From: JACCXG01 sp963717745
GTDB taxonomy: Bacteria; Acidobacteriota; Vicinamibacteria; Vicinamibacterales; 2-12-FULL-66-21
Length of the DNA stretch: 64,000 nucleotides
Assembly (NCBI GenBank): GCA_963717745.1
Contig: CAVQXJ010000031.1
Location: 62,001-126,000, forward strand
Direction of reading: 5' to 3'
Within the stretch, counting starts at the first letter, position 1. The number at the start of each line of letters is the position of its first letter. Positions 1-9,291 of this stretch are shown here, piece after piece. The notes under the pieces were generated by a model. It was not told the origin of the DNA and searched no databases. It saw nothing but the letters and a program-made list of their open reading frames with translations. Position numbers and translations under genes: made by a program.

Positions 1-1
1 C

Positions 2-2506
2 ACCCGGGCGCTCGGCGCCCTGCCCGACGCGGCGTGGCTCAGGCGCCAGTTCACCCTCGATGCGGATGCGGTCCACGATGCCGGCCACGCGGTGCGGATG
101 CTGGTGAAGACCCCGGGATTCACCGTGATCGCGCTGCTGGTCTTCGCCGTCGGCATCGGCGCCGCCACCGCGATCGTCAGCATCGCCGACGCGTTGTTCA
201 TGCGGCCGATGGCGGTGACGCAGCCCGAACGGGTGGTCACACTTTGGCAGCACAACCGCGAGACCGGCGCCGGCCGGCTGGACGTGGCGCCCGGCAATGC
301 CCTCGACTGGATGGCGCGCGCCCGCTCGTTCGAGGCGGTGGCGATGGCCGAGCCGATGCGGTTCAACACCAATTTCGCCGGCCGCGAGCCCGACTACGTG
401 TACGCCGCGATCGTCGGCGAACAGTTCTTCCGCGTGCTCGGGACGCCGGTCCTGCACGGACGATCGTTCCTGCCGCAGGAGTACCAGCGCGGCGGCCCTC
501 GGGTCGTGGTCATGAGTCATTCGATGTGGGCCAGCCGCTACGGCAGCAATCCCTCCATCGTCGGCTCGTCGCTGCGTCTCGATACCGGCGACGCGTACAC
601 CGTCGTTGGCGTGCTGCCTCCCGGCGTGGAGCTGCGCCCGTTCGACGATCGCGCAAGGCGCCCAGAGCCGATGCTCTGGCTGCCGAAGCAGGGGTTCCTG
701 CCGGTGGAGGCGACGCTGCGGACCCAGGCGTACTGGAACGTGATCGCGCGCCTGCGGCCGGGCGTCTCGGTAGCGGCGGCGCAGGCGGAGCTCACCGCGA
801 TCTCGACCCAGCTGGCCAGCCAGTATCCGCAGACCAACGCGCGGATCTCGGCCGAGGTGGTGCCGCTCCGCGCCCATCTCGTCGGCAGTCTGCGCGACGT
901 CCTGCCGATGCTGATCGGGGCCGCGGCGATCCTGTTGATCGTGGCGTGCGCCAACGTCGCCAGCCTGCTCCTGGCGCGCGGCGCGTCGCGCGGCCGGGAG
1001 TTCGCGGTGCGCCAGGCCCTCGGCGCTCACCGCTTCCGCCTGGTCCGCCAGATGCTGGTCGAGACGCTGCTGCTGGCGGCCGCCGGCGGCGTGATTGGCC
1101 TGGTGGTCGCGCGCTGGGTGCTCGATACGATCGCGGCGCTGCGGCCGCGGGACATCGCCCTCGTCGACGCCATCCCGATTGACGCGCGCGGCGCGGTGAT
1201 CGCCTGCGGGGTGACGGTCGTCGCCGCGCTCGTCTCTGCGCTCATGCCGGCGATGCAGCTGTCGCGTCCGACGGCGGTTCTCGCGTTGAGGGAGGGCCGG
1301 ACCAGCTCCCGGCGCGGCCTGCGCGGTGCCCTGGTGATCCTGGAGATCGCCGCCGCGCTGATCCTGGCGGTCGGGGCGGGCCTGATGGTGCGGAGCTTCA
1401 TCTCGATCCAGCAGGTCGATCCAGGCTTCAGCCGCGACCAGGTGTCGGTGCTCCAGCTGTTCGCGACGCGCCGGATCGATACCGCGCCCAAACGGGTGGT
1501 CTTCTTTCAACAGGCGCTCGACCGCATCCGTGCGCTGCCCGGCGTCGTGGCGGCGGGTGCGACAACCTCGATGCCGTTCGGTGAGGCGAGGGTCATCGTC
1601 CGGGTACCGTTCGTGGTCGCCGGCCGGCCGGCCGCGTCGGGCGAAGCGGCGATCGCCTACACCTCCGCGATCAGCGGCGACTACTTCGGCGCGATGCGCG
1701 TGCCGCTCCTCGGCGGCCGGCTGTTCGATGCCACCGACTCGTCCTCGTCTCGTCAAGTTGTGCTGGTGTCGCGGAGTGCGGCCCGGCAGTTCTGGGGAGA
1801 CGCCGATCCGGTGGGATCCCGACTGAGGTTCCGATTCACTGGCGCTGGCTACGACGCGGAAGTCGTGGGAGTGGTCGGCGACGTCCGGCACGAGGGGCTC
1901 GACTCGCCAGCCGCCCCCGAGGTGTATCTGCCGTACGCGCAGTCGGGCTTCTACGGGCTCACCTTCGTCGTCCGCACCGCGCCGGGCTCGCCGGCCGACT
2001 TGAGCGCGCTCAAGGAGCAGATCTGGGCGATCGACCCGCTGCAGCCGATCTTCGACACCGCGCATCTCGACCAGCTGATCTCGAAGACGCTGACCGCCCC
2101 GCGATTCCACCTGTTCGTGCTCGGCGGATTCGCGTTGGCCACGCTGCTGCTGGCGACCGCCGGCGTCTACGGCGTGATGAGCTTCTCGACCAGCCAGCGC
2201 ACGCGTGAATTCGGAGTGCGGCTGGCGCTCGGCGCGACCGGCCGCGACATCGTGGGGCTGGTGGTGCGCGAGGGACTGGCGCTGGCCGGGCTTGGTGTGA
2301 TCCTGGGCGTGGCGCTGGCGCTGCCGCTGACGCGGGTGCTGCGGACGCTCCTCTTCGGCGTCACCGAAACCGATCCGATGACCTTCGTGGTCGTCAGCCT
2401 GGTGCTGGCCGTGGCCGCGCTCGCGGCCTGTTACGTGCCGGCGAGCCGCGCGCTCAGGGTCGATCCAGGTACAGGCGCTGCGCACCGACTGACCGTTCGT
2501 CAGTGA
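2..2506 (+). CDS. ADOP-family orphan ABC permease, 5' end outside window
   Basis: The frame is open from the first bases of the window, so the true start lies upstream. The protein resembles MacB/FtsX-type permeases of the acidobacterial ADOP group. A membrane segment follows the typical lead-in RMLVKTPGFTVIALLVFAVG. A MacB-like periplasmic core comes next, then two FtsX membrane domains, the last around 2090-2450. No ATPase gene is next to it. The 3' end is odd. The family tail VDPVQALRTD plus stop is present but in the next frame, ending at 2492. One extra G at 2468-2469 makes the actual frame read a foreign tail and stop at 2506. Family assignment is firm; substrate is unknown. Confidence 0.9.
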   Translation, partial: TRALGALPDAAWLRRQFTLDADAVHDAGHAVRMLVKTPGFTVIALLVFAVGIGAATAIVSIADALFMRPMAVTQPERVVTLWQHNRETGAGRLDVAPGNALDWMARARSFEAVAMAEPMRFNTNFAGREPDYVYAAIVGEQFFRVLGTPVLHGRSFLPQEYQRGGPRVVVMSHSMWASRYGSNPSIVGSSLRLDTGDAYTVVGVLPPGVELRPFDDRARRPEPMLWLPKQGFLPVEATLRTQAYWNVIARLRPGVSVAAAQAELTAISTQLASQYPQTNARISAEVVPLRAHLVGSLRDVLPMLIGAAAILLIVACANVASLLLARGASRGREFAVRQALGAHRFRLVRQMLVETLLLAAAGGVIGLVVARWVLDTIAALRPRDIALVDAIPIDARGAVIACGVTVVAALVSALMPAMQLSRPTAVLALREGRTSSRRGLRGALVILEIAAALILAVGAGLMVRSFISIQQVDPGFSRDQVSVLQLFATRRIDTAPKRVVFFQQALDRIRALPGVVAAGATTSMPFGEARVIVRVPFVVAGRPAASGEAAIAYTSAISGDYFGAMRVPLLGGRLFDATDSSSSRQVVLVSRSAARQFWGDADPVGSRLRFRFTGAGYDAEVVGVVGDVRHEGLDSPAAPEVYLPYAQSGFYGLTFVVRTAPGSPADLSALKEQIWAIDPLQPIFDTAHLDQLISKTLTAPRFHLFVLGGFALATLLLATAGVYGVMSFSTSQRTREFGVRLALGATGRDIVGLVVREGLALAGLGVILGVALALPLTRVLRTLLFGVTETDPMTFVVVSLVLAVAALAACYVPASRALRVDPGTGAAHRLTVRQ

Positions 2507-2528
2507 GCTCGAGGGCGCGGCGGCGGCT

Positions 2529-2816
2529 GTCACACTGTCTTCGCGGTCCACGGCGCCTGCGGCGCGCTGGCGCTTCGCGCCAGGACGAGACGACGACACG
2601 ACGACACGACGAAACCCTTGTGAGTAACTTCGACGGATTGTGGCCCGTTGGCGGCGCCGCGCTTCGCCGGCAGGGCCGGCGTCGCCGCCAGCGGGGGAGA
2701 GCCGTTGATATTCCAACGCCAGGCCTACGAGCTTCCTGCCTTTTTCTTAACGTCGTGTCGTCGTGTCGTCGTGTCGTCGTGCGGCCGAAGGCCGCCAGCG
2801 CCGCAGGCGCCGTGAC
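2529..2816. repeat. Family-1 hairpin element, copy A
   Basis: This fills the 333-base gap between the convergent stops of the ADOP and MFS genes. The outer arms are inverted copies around GGCGCCTGCGGCGC. The inner left arm is a run of CGACGACA words at about 2582-2612 and the inner right arm a run of GTCGTGTC words at about 2750-2782. The core GAGCCGTTGATATTCCA lies at 2699-2715 and recurs almost exactly at 58158 and 63217, each time preceded by a CGCCAGCGG motif. It begins 22 bases after one stop and ends 23 bases from the other. No coding function is visible. Confidence 0.8.
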
Positions 2817-2839
2817 CGGCGAACGTCCTCCGAAGAGAC

Positions 2840-4108
2840 TCAGGGGCGATCGAGGACAGGCGCTGCGGATGGACTGATGGCGGGCTGGAACGCATCGGCG
2901 CCGGTTTCGGCTTCGCCCGCCCCTTTGGGAATCATCAGCACGGCCCCGACGGCCAGCGTGCAGTAGCCGGCCATCATCAGGAACAGCGGGCGATAGCTGC
3001 CGAACAGATCGAACAGCCCGCCGTTGAGCGGATCGCCGATCGCGCCGCCGAGCGCCATCGCCAGCAGGAAGAGTGCGGACAGCACTCCCCGCTGCTGCGG
3101 CCGAATCTGCTCGATGAACAACGGATAGGCGTTGACGGTCGGCAGCGTCCAGGCGGCCGATGTCAGCGCGAGCAGCGGCACCATGGCCCCGACCGCGCTG
3201 ATGCGGTCCAGCACGAGGACGCACGCCAGCATGAGTCCGAAGCCGAGGAGCATGGCGTTCCGGCGGCCGATGCGGACGCCGATCATCCCGGCCGGCAGCG
3301 CGCCGATGATCCCGCCCATCGCCCAGGCGATGAACCCGATCGTCACGTCCTCGGGCCGCACCCTGAAGCGCTCGGTGCCGTGGAGTGCGAACCAGGTGGT
3401 GAACGACTGGAAGACCATCTGCAGGAGCAGTGACGCCAGGAAGACGGCGCGCACGCCGGGGATGGCGCCGCGGGCCGCCGACCAGCCGGCATCCAGCAAC
3501 GACCGGAAGGTCGCTTCGACCGCCGTCGTTTCAGGGACCCGCCGTTCCTGGAGTCCCGACGCAAACGCGACCGCGATCGCGAGCACCGCGGCCGCGGCGA
3601 TGAAGAACGCGAGCTGCATGCCCAGCATGCGGCCCAGCATCAGGAACACGATCGCGCCGACGCACATCTGGAAGGTCACCGACCCGGTGGCCAGCGGCCG
3701 ATAGCGCGACGGGACGAGGTCGGCGACCAGCGCCTGGAACGGTGACCGCTGGATATTGATCCCGGAGTACAGCAGGACGATGGCGGCGATCAGCCCCCAG
3801 AGCCCGAGTCGGGTCGAGGCCGGGAAGAGCGCCATGCCCGCCGACGCCAGGGCAAATCCCAGGAGCACCAGCGGCAGCCGGCTCCCGCCGCGATTGCTCG
3901 CCCGGTCGGACGCGAGACCGGCCCACGGCACGAGCAGGAGCAGCAGGACGTTGTCGATCGCCATCACCGCGCCGATCGCGGTTCGATGTTCGCCGAGCAC
4001 TTCTCGCACCAGCGGTGGGACGAAGGTACTGATGAGCGGTCCGGTGACCCCGGCAAAGAGACCGCCGAGTCCCACCAGCATGCACCTGAAGTAAGGTGTG
4101 CGCTCCAT
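2840..4108 (-). CDS. MFS transporter
   Basis: This is a hydrophobic protein of about 422 residues with some twelve membrane segments, characteristic of major facilitator permeases. Near the N-terminus PFVPPLVREVLGEHRTAIGA-like residues are followed by a cytoplasmic loop WAGLASDRASNRG, which matches the conserved loop between segments 2 and 3. A second, weaker copy (GMIGVRIGRRN) lies mid-protein. I chose the ATG at 4106-4108 because the reading frame beyond it is basic, non-hydrophobic and overlaps the divergent ADOP gene. The substrate cannot be told. It resembles sugar or drug exporters in general layout only. Its 3' end faces hairpin element A. Confidence 0.85.
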   Translation of the reverse strand: MERTPYFRCMLVGLGGLFAGVTGPLISTFVPPLVREVLGEHRTAIGAVMAIDNVLLLLLVPWAGLASDRASNRGGSRLPLVLLGFALASAGMALFPASTRLGLWGLIAAIVLLYSGINIQRSPFQALVADLVPSRYRPLATGSVTFQMCVGAIVFLMLGRMLGMQLAFFIAAAAVLAIAVAFASGLQERRVPETTAVEATFRSLLDAGWSAARGAIPGVRAVFLASLLLQMVFQSFTTWFALHGTERFRVRPEDVTIGFIAWAMGGIIGALPAGMIGVRIGRRNAMLLGFGLMLACVLVLDRISAVGAMVPLLALTSAAWTLPTVNAYPLFIEQIRPQQRGVLSALFLLAMALGGAIGDPLNGGLFDLFGSYRPLFLMMAGYCTLAVGAVLMIPKGAGEAETGADAFQPAISPSAAPVLDRP

Positions 4109-4173
4109 CGACCGGCGATGATGGTTGAGATAGCAGTAGAGGTCAATAACGCCAACGGAGTATCGTCTGCGCC

Positions 4174-6630
4174 ATGCGCGCACCTCGACTGGCCGGACTG
4201 ACCCAGGACTTCCGCTATTCCACGCGCCTCTTACGCCGCCAGCCGCGCCATGCGCTGCTGACGGTCCTGACGCTGGCGCTCGGCATCGGCGCCACGACGC
4301 TGCTGTTCAGCGTCGCCTATGGCGTGCTCATGAAACCGTTCCCGTGGCCGAACGGGGAGCGCCTGGTGGTCCTGAACGAGACGCGCGGTGGAAACGCGCC
4401 GCGGTTCGGTACCTTCAGCAACGTCGCGTATCTGGCATGGCAGGATGCGCCAGCCACCATCGAAGGGATTGCCGCATGGTCTCAGCGCACCATGACGCTG
4501 ACCGGGACCGGCGAGCCCGAACGCATTCGGGTGATCGCCGCCACCGCAAGCCTGTTCCCGGTACTCGGCGTGCGTCCGCTCGCCGGATCGTTCTTCGAGC
4601 CGAAGGACGAGACGAGTCCGGTGGTGGTCGTGTCCGAACGCCTGTGGCGCCAGCGATTCGGCGCCGACCCCGATCTGCCGGGCCGCGCGGTGGACCTCGA
4701 CGGGCAGCCCTACACGGTGGTCGGCATCCTGCCCGATTCGGTCGCGTTTCCCGATCGGCAGACGCTCGCGATCGTGCCGTCTCGGGTGACGCCGCCGGGT
4801 GGCGTCTCGATGTTCAACGCCATCGCGGCGCTGAAACCCGGAGCCACCGCCGCGCAGGCGATCGCGGAAGGCACCGCACGTGCCCGGCAGGCCCCGGACG
4901 GCGGCATGGCGGCGTTCGCGATCTTCGGCAGCAAGGAAGCGATCGGCATCGGCGCGCAGTCTCTCCCCGACGCGCAGACCAGCGACGTGCGGCGGCCGCT
5001 GTTCGTTCTGCTGGCCGCCGTCGCGCTGCTGCTCGCGACCGCGACCGCGAACGCGGCGAGCCTGCAGCTGGTGCGCGCGAGCGCCCGCGCCCGTGAGATC
5101 ACGATCCGCGCGGCGCTCGGCGCGCCTACCAGCCGGCTCACGCGCCAACTGTTCATCGAGAGCCTGCTTCTCGGATTGATCGGCGGCGCGGCCGGCCTGG
5201 CCGCCGCCGCGCTGGTGCATCGATCGCTGCCGGCCTGGCTGCCTGCCGATTTCCCGCGCATCGACGCCCTCGCGGTCGACGGCGTGGTGCTGACCTTCGT
5301 CCTGGCGCTGTCGATCGGCACCAGCGTCGCCTGTGGTCTGCTCCCCGCGTTCCGGCTTCGGCGCCTCAATCTGGTCCAGGGTCTCGTCGAGGACGGGACC
5401 GCGCCAGTCGGGACCCGGTTGCGCTCGCCGGCGGCCCGTTCGCGGATGGCGATCATGGCCGCCCAGGTGGCGATCGCCTGCGTCCTCCTGATCGGGGCGT
5501 CGCTCCTCGGACGGAGCTTCGTCGCACTGATCCATGCCGACCGCGGCTACGACGTCACCGACGTCCTCTCCGCCCGGTTGTCGATGCCGTCCTCGCTGTA
5601 TCCCACCGCGGAGCGGCGGTTCGCCATCGTCCAGCAGGTGCTCACGCGCGTGTCGGCGTCGCCTGGCGTGGTTGACACCGCATTCACCTCGGAGTCCCCG
5701 CTCGTACCCGGCGGGTCCACGAGCGCGTTCACGATGCGCTCGAGTACCGACGGGGTCGTCCAGGCCCAGGCGTCGCCGCGTATCGTCAGCCAGGGCTTTT
5801 TCTCCACGCTGAGAATCGCGATCGCCGCCGGCCGCACCTTCTCCGACCAGGACACCGAGTCCTCCGAGCCCGTGATGGTCGTCAACCGCGCGTTTGCCGA
5901 CCGCTACCTCGGGGACTCGCCGCTCGGCCGGCGGATTCCAATGGCGGGATATTCGTTCGGGGACGGCAAGATGGTGGAAGCGACCGTCATCGGGGTCATC
6001 CGGACCGTGCGCTACGTCACCGGCACCGAGATCACTCAGCCCGAGATGTACTACTCGTATCGCCAGATGGGGGGGCGGCTGCCGGTGCAGACCGTCACTC
6101 TGCTGACCCGCTCGTCCGGCGACCCCGCCGCGGCGGCGACCGTGCTGCGAACCGCGGTGCGCGAAGCGGATCAGCGCCTGGTCGCGGACGTGGTGATGCC
6201 GCTCGAGCAGCGGCTGCTGACGACGCTGGCGCGGCCGCGGATGTATGCGGTGCTGCTCGGTGGACTGGCGGCGTTTGCCGCGATCATCGCGGCGGTCGGC
6301 CTGTTCGGCGTGCTCTCGTATTCGGTGTCGCTACGATCGCGCGAGCTGGCGATCAGGTCCGCGCTCGGCGCCACGCGCGGTGACCTGCTGCGGTCGGTCC
6401 TCCGCCAGGGGCTGACGGTGGCGATCGCCGGGGTGGCCGTCGGGACGATCGCCGCCGCGTGGCTGGCCGGCGTGGTGTCGACACAGCTCTACGGGGTCAC
6501 GCCGCATGACACGTTCACGTTCTTGACGGTTCCGATCGCGCTCATCACGGTGGCAACGATGGCGTGCCTGATGCCGGCCGTCCGCGCGGCACGGCTCGAT
6601 CCGTTGCGGGTGCTGCGGTCAGGACAGTAG
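4174..6630 (+). CDS. ADOP-family orphan ABC permease
   Basis: This complete 818-residue permease has the ADOP layout. A short cytoplasmic start (DFRYSTRLLRRQPRHALLT) leads into membrane segment 1 at about residues 30-52. A MacB-type periplasmic core spans about 55-240 and a first FtsX domain about 275-400. A second membrane segment and core follow from about 425, and the terminal FtsX domain lies at about 690-810. The usual family ending, ARLDPLRVLRSGQ, is intact, unlike in the upstream copy. It is transcribed divergently from the MFS gene, 65 bases away. No partner ATPase is visible. A BlaI-type operator sequence lies 25 bases past its stop. Substrate is unknown. Confidence 0.93.
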   Translation: MRAPRLAGLTQDFRYSTRLLRRQPRHALLTVLTLALGIGATTLLFSVAYGVLMKPFPWPNGERLVVLNETRGGNAPRFGTFSNVAYLAWQDAPATIEGIAAWSQRTMTLTGTGEPERIRVIAATASLFPVLGVRPLAGSFFEPKDETSPVVVVSERLWRQRFGADPDLPGRAVDLDGQPYTVVGILPDSVAFPDRQTLAIVPSRVTPPGGVSMFNAIAALKPGATAAQAIAEGTARARQAPDGGMAAFAIFGSKEAIGIGAQSLPDAQTSDVRRPLFVLLAAVALLLATATANAASLQLVRASARAREITIRAALGAPTSRLTRQLFIESLLLGLIGGAAGLAAAALVHRSLPAWLPADFPRIDALAVDGVVLTFVLALSIGTSVACGLLPAFRLRRLNLVQGLVEDGTAPVGTRLRSPAARSRMAIMAAQVAIACVLLIGASLLGRSFVALIHADRGYDVTDVLSARLSMPSSLYPTAERRFAIVQQVLTRVSASPGVVDTAFTSESPLVPGGSTSAFTMRSSTDGVVQAQASPRIVSQGFFSTLRIAIAAGRTFSDQDTESSEPVMVVNRAFADRYLGDSPLGRRIPMAGYSFGDGKMVEATVIGVIRTVRYVTGTEITQPEMYYSYRQMGGRLPVQTVTLLTRSSGDPAAAATVLRTAVREADQRLVADVVMPLEQRLLTTLARPRMYAVLLGGLAAFAAIIAAVGLFGVLSYSVSLRSRELAIRSALGATRGDLLRSVLRQGLTVAIAGVAVGTIAAAWLAGVVSTQLYGVTPHDTFTFLTVPIALITVATMACLMPAVRAARLDPLRVLRSGQ

Positions 6631-6655
6631 CCAGCGGATGAAAGGCCCCGGGACA

Positions 6656-6671
6656 TGCTACGTCTGTAGCA
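6656..6671. promoter_or_regulatory. Operator-like palindrome, third BlaI site
   Basis: TGCTACGTCTGTAGCA differs at three central bases from the two palindromes in front of the blaI-like gene at 8899. It sits between the convergent 3' ends of the ADOP and VWFA genes, where no promoter is expected. BlaI/MecI repressors bind TACA/TGTA-type dyads, so binding is plausible but inferred. Confidence 0.55.
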
Positions 6672-6689
6672 CTATGCGGACCCGCGATC

Positions 6690-8687
6690 CTATTCCACCG
6701 TGATTCGCCGGGTCCGAACGCTCGCGTGACGGCTTGCCGATGCCTCGAACTTGATCAAGTAGTCGCCGGCCGGGAGCCTCGCCAGCGGCAGCGCGATCAC
6801 GCAGCCCGCGCGTCGCTTGGTGAACGACTCCGCGGGGTAGGTCGACGGCTGGTCGTGCACGGTCACGCCTTTGGAGTTGAGAATCCGGATGCGCATTGCC
6901 ACCAAAGCCAGCGGGTCGGTCCGATTGGTGCCCTGATACATCTGGAGAACCGCGCGAACCTGCTCCGTGCGCTTGAAGCCCCGCCGGGTCGTGGTCATGG
7001 GTTCGCCGCCGGGTGTGCCGGTGTGTTCGACGCTGACACCTGAGAGCGACAACGGCGCATCGGCATAATTCGGAACCGTGACGTCAGAGAACACACTGGC
7101 GACCTTACCCGCGGCAGGATCCGACACCGCCACGCGGACGCCATAATCGCCCGGCGCCAACGGCAGATGTGACTGGACGTCCACCGTCGTCAGCGGGCCC
7201 GAGGCACGACCGGCGGTAATCGTGGACGTCTGCCGTGCCGACGCGACACGTCTGCCAACCGCGTCCACCGCGACGATGGCGATGTGCAGGGGGACCGGGG
7301 CGCCATCGGTCCCCACGAATGCGGCGACGTCCACGCTGACGCGGACGATCGGCGTCGCAGATTCCGGATTGGCGAACGGCGTCAACGCCAGCGACAGCGG
7401 GATGTCGTCGCGGGGCAGCAAGCCGCTGAGCGCGTCGTCGAGAGTCGCTGTCGCGGTTGTTGCCGATCCGTGCGATGCCGTCGCCGGCGGCTCCGCGCGC
7501 CCCGCGTAGAGCCGCTGTGAGGCGACGTGGACCCCCTTACGGAGCACCTTGATCTCGACGCGGCGCATGTCGTCCGGCCGTGGCGACCGTCCACGCTCGA
7601 TGGCGATCACGTAGTAGCCGCTGCTCTCGTCGAGGATCTGCGGCACCATCTGCTCAGGATTGTTCCTTCCTGCAACGACCCGGCCGCCAGTCCGATCGGG
7701 CAGGACGCTGAGGTTCTGCCGACCGCTCATAGGGTGCGATGTGCTGCCCCAGACGGCGTCCAGCGCCGCAGGACGCGACCGGTTGATGAGGGTTGACTGC
7801 GACGCGTGGGCGGGAGCCGCGGCGTTGACCAACCCCTGCGGATCGATCGAATGAACCGTGAGGTTCGTGCGATCGACGGCCGCGAACATCGCCGTGCGTG
7901 CGTCTTCGAGCGGCCTTTCGCAGCCAGTGTCCTGGTAGGCATGTCCAGGCGTCCGGTACGCCTGCCAGAACATGTCGCTGCCGATGAACAGCAGAACCTT
8001 CTTTCGCCGCTGGACGGTCTCCACGGACTGTGCGATGCGGGTGATCGCCTCGTGAACGCAGAGACCGCATAAACAGCTCGGGTCGTTCAGCGGCTCCATC
8101 TTGAAGCCAGGTAGCTGGTTCATGATGGCTTCGGCCTCCGCGGAGATGCCGGTGCTCGGATCGATCGCCCTGATCGCGCGCACCAATCGGGGCCGGTCCG
8201 CGGTCAGATTCTGCACGGCGGGACCCTGCACGGCGCCGTTTCTCGTGGAAACCACCGCTGCGAGATCGTTCGGACCAAGCGACTGGACAGCAGCGATCGC
8301 GATGTTCCTGGCGGTCACGGTGGGTTCTTTCAGGGGAATCGAACGGTCCAGGAGGATGACGAGCAGTCGGCCGTCCTCCCTGGTTGCCTGATTCGTCACG
8401 GCGTCGGGGGAGACATCGCCGGCCCAGACTGGCGCGGTCGCGGGTGTCCGCGCGAGCGCCACCGGACTAAACGCCCGGATCGGCGTCTCGACGCCGTTGT
8501 CCAGCACGGTGAAGTCGGAGGCGTTCAGCCCGTTCACGGGCTGCCGTTTGTTGTCCAGGACGACGACCTCGAGCTGAACCAGTTCGACACCGCTCCGGAA
8601 TTGCGGGCGGGTCTCTTGCCGTCCGGCAACGATCCCGATCCACGACAGGATGCACAGGCCGATGCGGCTGATTCTGGGCAGGAGCAT
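6690..8687 (-). CDS. Secreted VWFA-domain protein (acidobacterial type)
   Basis: This is a protein of 665 residues with an N-terminal signal peptide (about 1-23, after RISRIGLCILSWIG). It then has the motif VVVLDNKRQPVNGLNASDFTVLDNG, split by the limits here, which is typical of acidobacterial secreted VWFA-related proteins. The von Willebrand A-like fold spans about residues 95-370 and includes LLVILLDRSIPL, a partly degenerate metal-site loop, and a four-cysteine stretch (DPSCLCGLC) near residue 200. The C-terminal half, about 430-665, looks like immunoglobulin-like beta domains. It probably acts in the periplasm or on the cell surface in adhesion or protein contacts; the ligand is unknown. 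It lies divergent to the BlaI/M56 pair. Confidence 0.85.
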   Translation of the reverse strand: MLLPRISRIGLCILSWIGIVAGRQETRPQFRSGVELVQLEVVVLDNKRQPVNGLNASDFTVLDNGVETPIRAFSPVALARTPATAPVWAGDVSPDAVTNQATREDGRLLVILLDRSIPLKEPTVTARNIAIAAVQSLGPNDLAAVVSTRNGAVQGPAVQNLTADRPRLVRAIRAIDPSTGISAEAEAIMNQLPGFKMEPLNDPSCLCGLCVHEAITRIAQSVETVQRRKKVLLFIGSDMFWQAYRTPGHAYQDTGCERPLEDARTAMFAAVDRTNLTVHSIDPQGLVNAAAPAHASQSTLINRSRPAALDAVWGSTSHPMSGRQNLSVLPDRTGGRVVAGRNNPEQMVPQILDESSGYYVIAIERGRSPRPDDMRRVEIKVLRKGVHVASQRLYAGRAEPPATASHGSATTATATLDDALSGLLPRDDIPLSLALTPFANPESATPIVRVSVDVAAFVGTDGAPVPLHIAIVAVDAVGRRVASARQTSTITAGRASGPLTTVDVQSHLPLAPGDYGVRVAVSDPAAGKVASVFSDVTVPNYADAPLSLSGVSVEHTGTPGGEPMTTTRRGFKRTEQVRAVLQMYQGTNRTDPLALVAMRIRILNSKGVTVHDQPSTYPAESFTKRRAGCVIALPLARLPAGDYLIKFEASASRHASVRTRRITVE

Positions 8688-8833
8688 AGATCGTCGTGGA
8701 CCTCGAAGCGGGGGCGCTGGCTGCCCCGTATCTTAACCGGCAAGTCCCTTGAAAACGTGACGACGCACACATTCCGGGCGTGGCATCCCTCCTCCCACCC
8801 CATCGCAGGCGGGCCGCGAGAACCAGATTGACA

Positions 8834-8868
8834 TGCTACACGTGTAGCATTATGCTACCGGTGTAGCA
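8834..8868. promoter_or_regulatory. Tandem BlaI-type operators
   Basis: Two 16-base dyads lie in tandem, TGCTACACGTGTAGCA at 8834-8849 and TGCTACCGGTGTAGCA at 8853-8868, with starts 19 bases apart. They are 30 bases upstream of the blaI-like start codon and between it and the divergent VWFA gene. Position and dyad type suggest autorepression of blaI-M56, and possibly control of the VWFA gene. A third dyad occurs at 6656. Confidence 0.75.
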
Positions 8869-8898
8869 CGTAATCAGACCCGACAAAGGAGACCGGTT

Positions 8899-9291
8899 GT
8901 GCCTTCCCCACCCCACGAGCAATTGAGCCGCCGCGAGCGCGAGATCATGGATGCCCTGTTCGCGCTCGGCGACCGCGCCTCGGCCGAGGAAATCCGCGGC
9001 CGGCTGTCCAACCCGCCGACCTCCTCGGCCGTCCGAGCCATGCTGACAAGGCTCGAGGCGAAGGGCTACCTGCGCCATCGCGAAGAGGGCCTGCGCTACG
9101 TCTACACCCCCACCAAGTCGCGCGCGAGCGCGCAGCGGAACGCGCTGACCAAGCTGGTTCGGGTGTTCTTCGGCGGATCGCCGCGGCAGACCGCGACCGC
9201 GCTGTTGAAGCAGGAGAGCTGGACCGACGACGAGCTCGACGCGCTTCGCTCCGAAATCGACCGCGTTCGTAAAGAAAAGAGGCAGTCATGA
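8899..9291 (+). CDS. BlaI/MecI/CopY-family transcriptional repressor
   Basis: This 130-residue protein starts at a GTG preceded by AAAGGAGACCGGTT. The first 75 residues form the winged-helix DNA-binding domain typical of the family (LSRREREIMDALFALGDRAS, then SSAVRAMLTRLEAKGYLRHR). The rest is the helical dimerisation tail, where the partner protease normally cuts to relieve repression. Its stop overlaps the start of the M56 peptidase gene by ATGA, so the two are translationally coupled. Two palindromic operators sit directly upstream. It likely represses its own operon and perhaps neighbours carrying the same dyad. Confidence 0.92.
   Translation: MPSPPHEQLSRREREIMDALFALGDRASAEEIRGRLSNPPTSSAVRAMLTRLEAKGYLRHREEGLRYVYTPTKSRASAQRNALTKLVRVFFGGSPRQTATALLKQESWTDDELDALRSEIDRVRKEKRQS

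Noticed and set aside
2529..2816. Family-1 elements considered as retron or group II intron RNA
   Set aside because: No reverse transcriptase is nearby, and the arms consist of simple words rather than the known conserved RNA structures.
2503..2966. Small open frames across hairpin element A
   Set aside because: They encode repetitive Arg/Ser peptides from the repeat words and have no ribosome-binding site.
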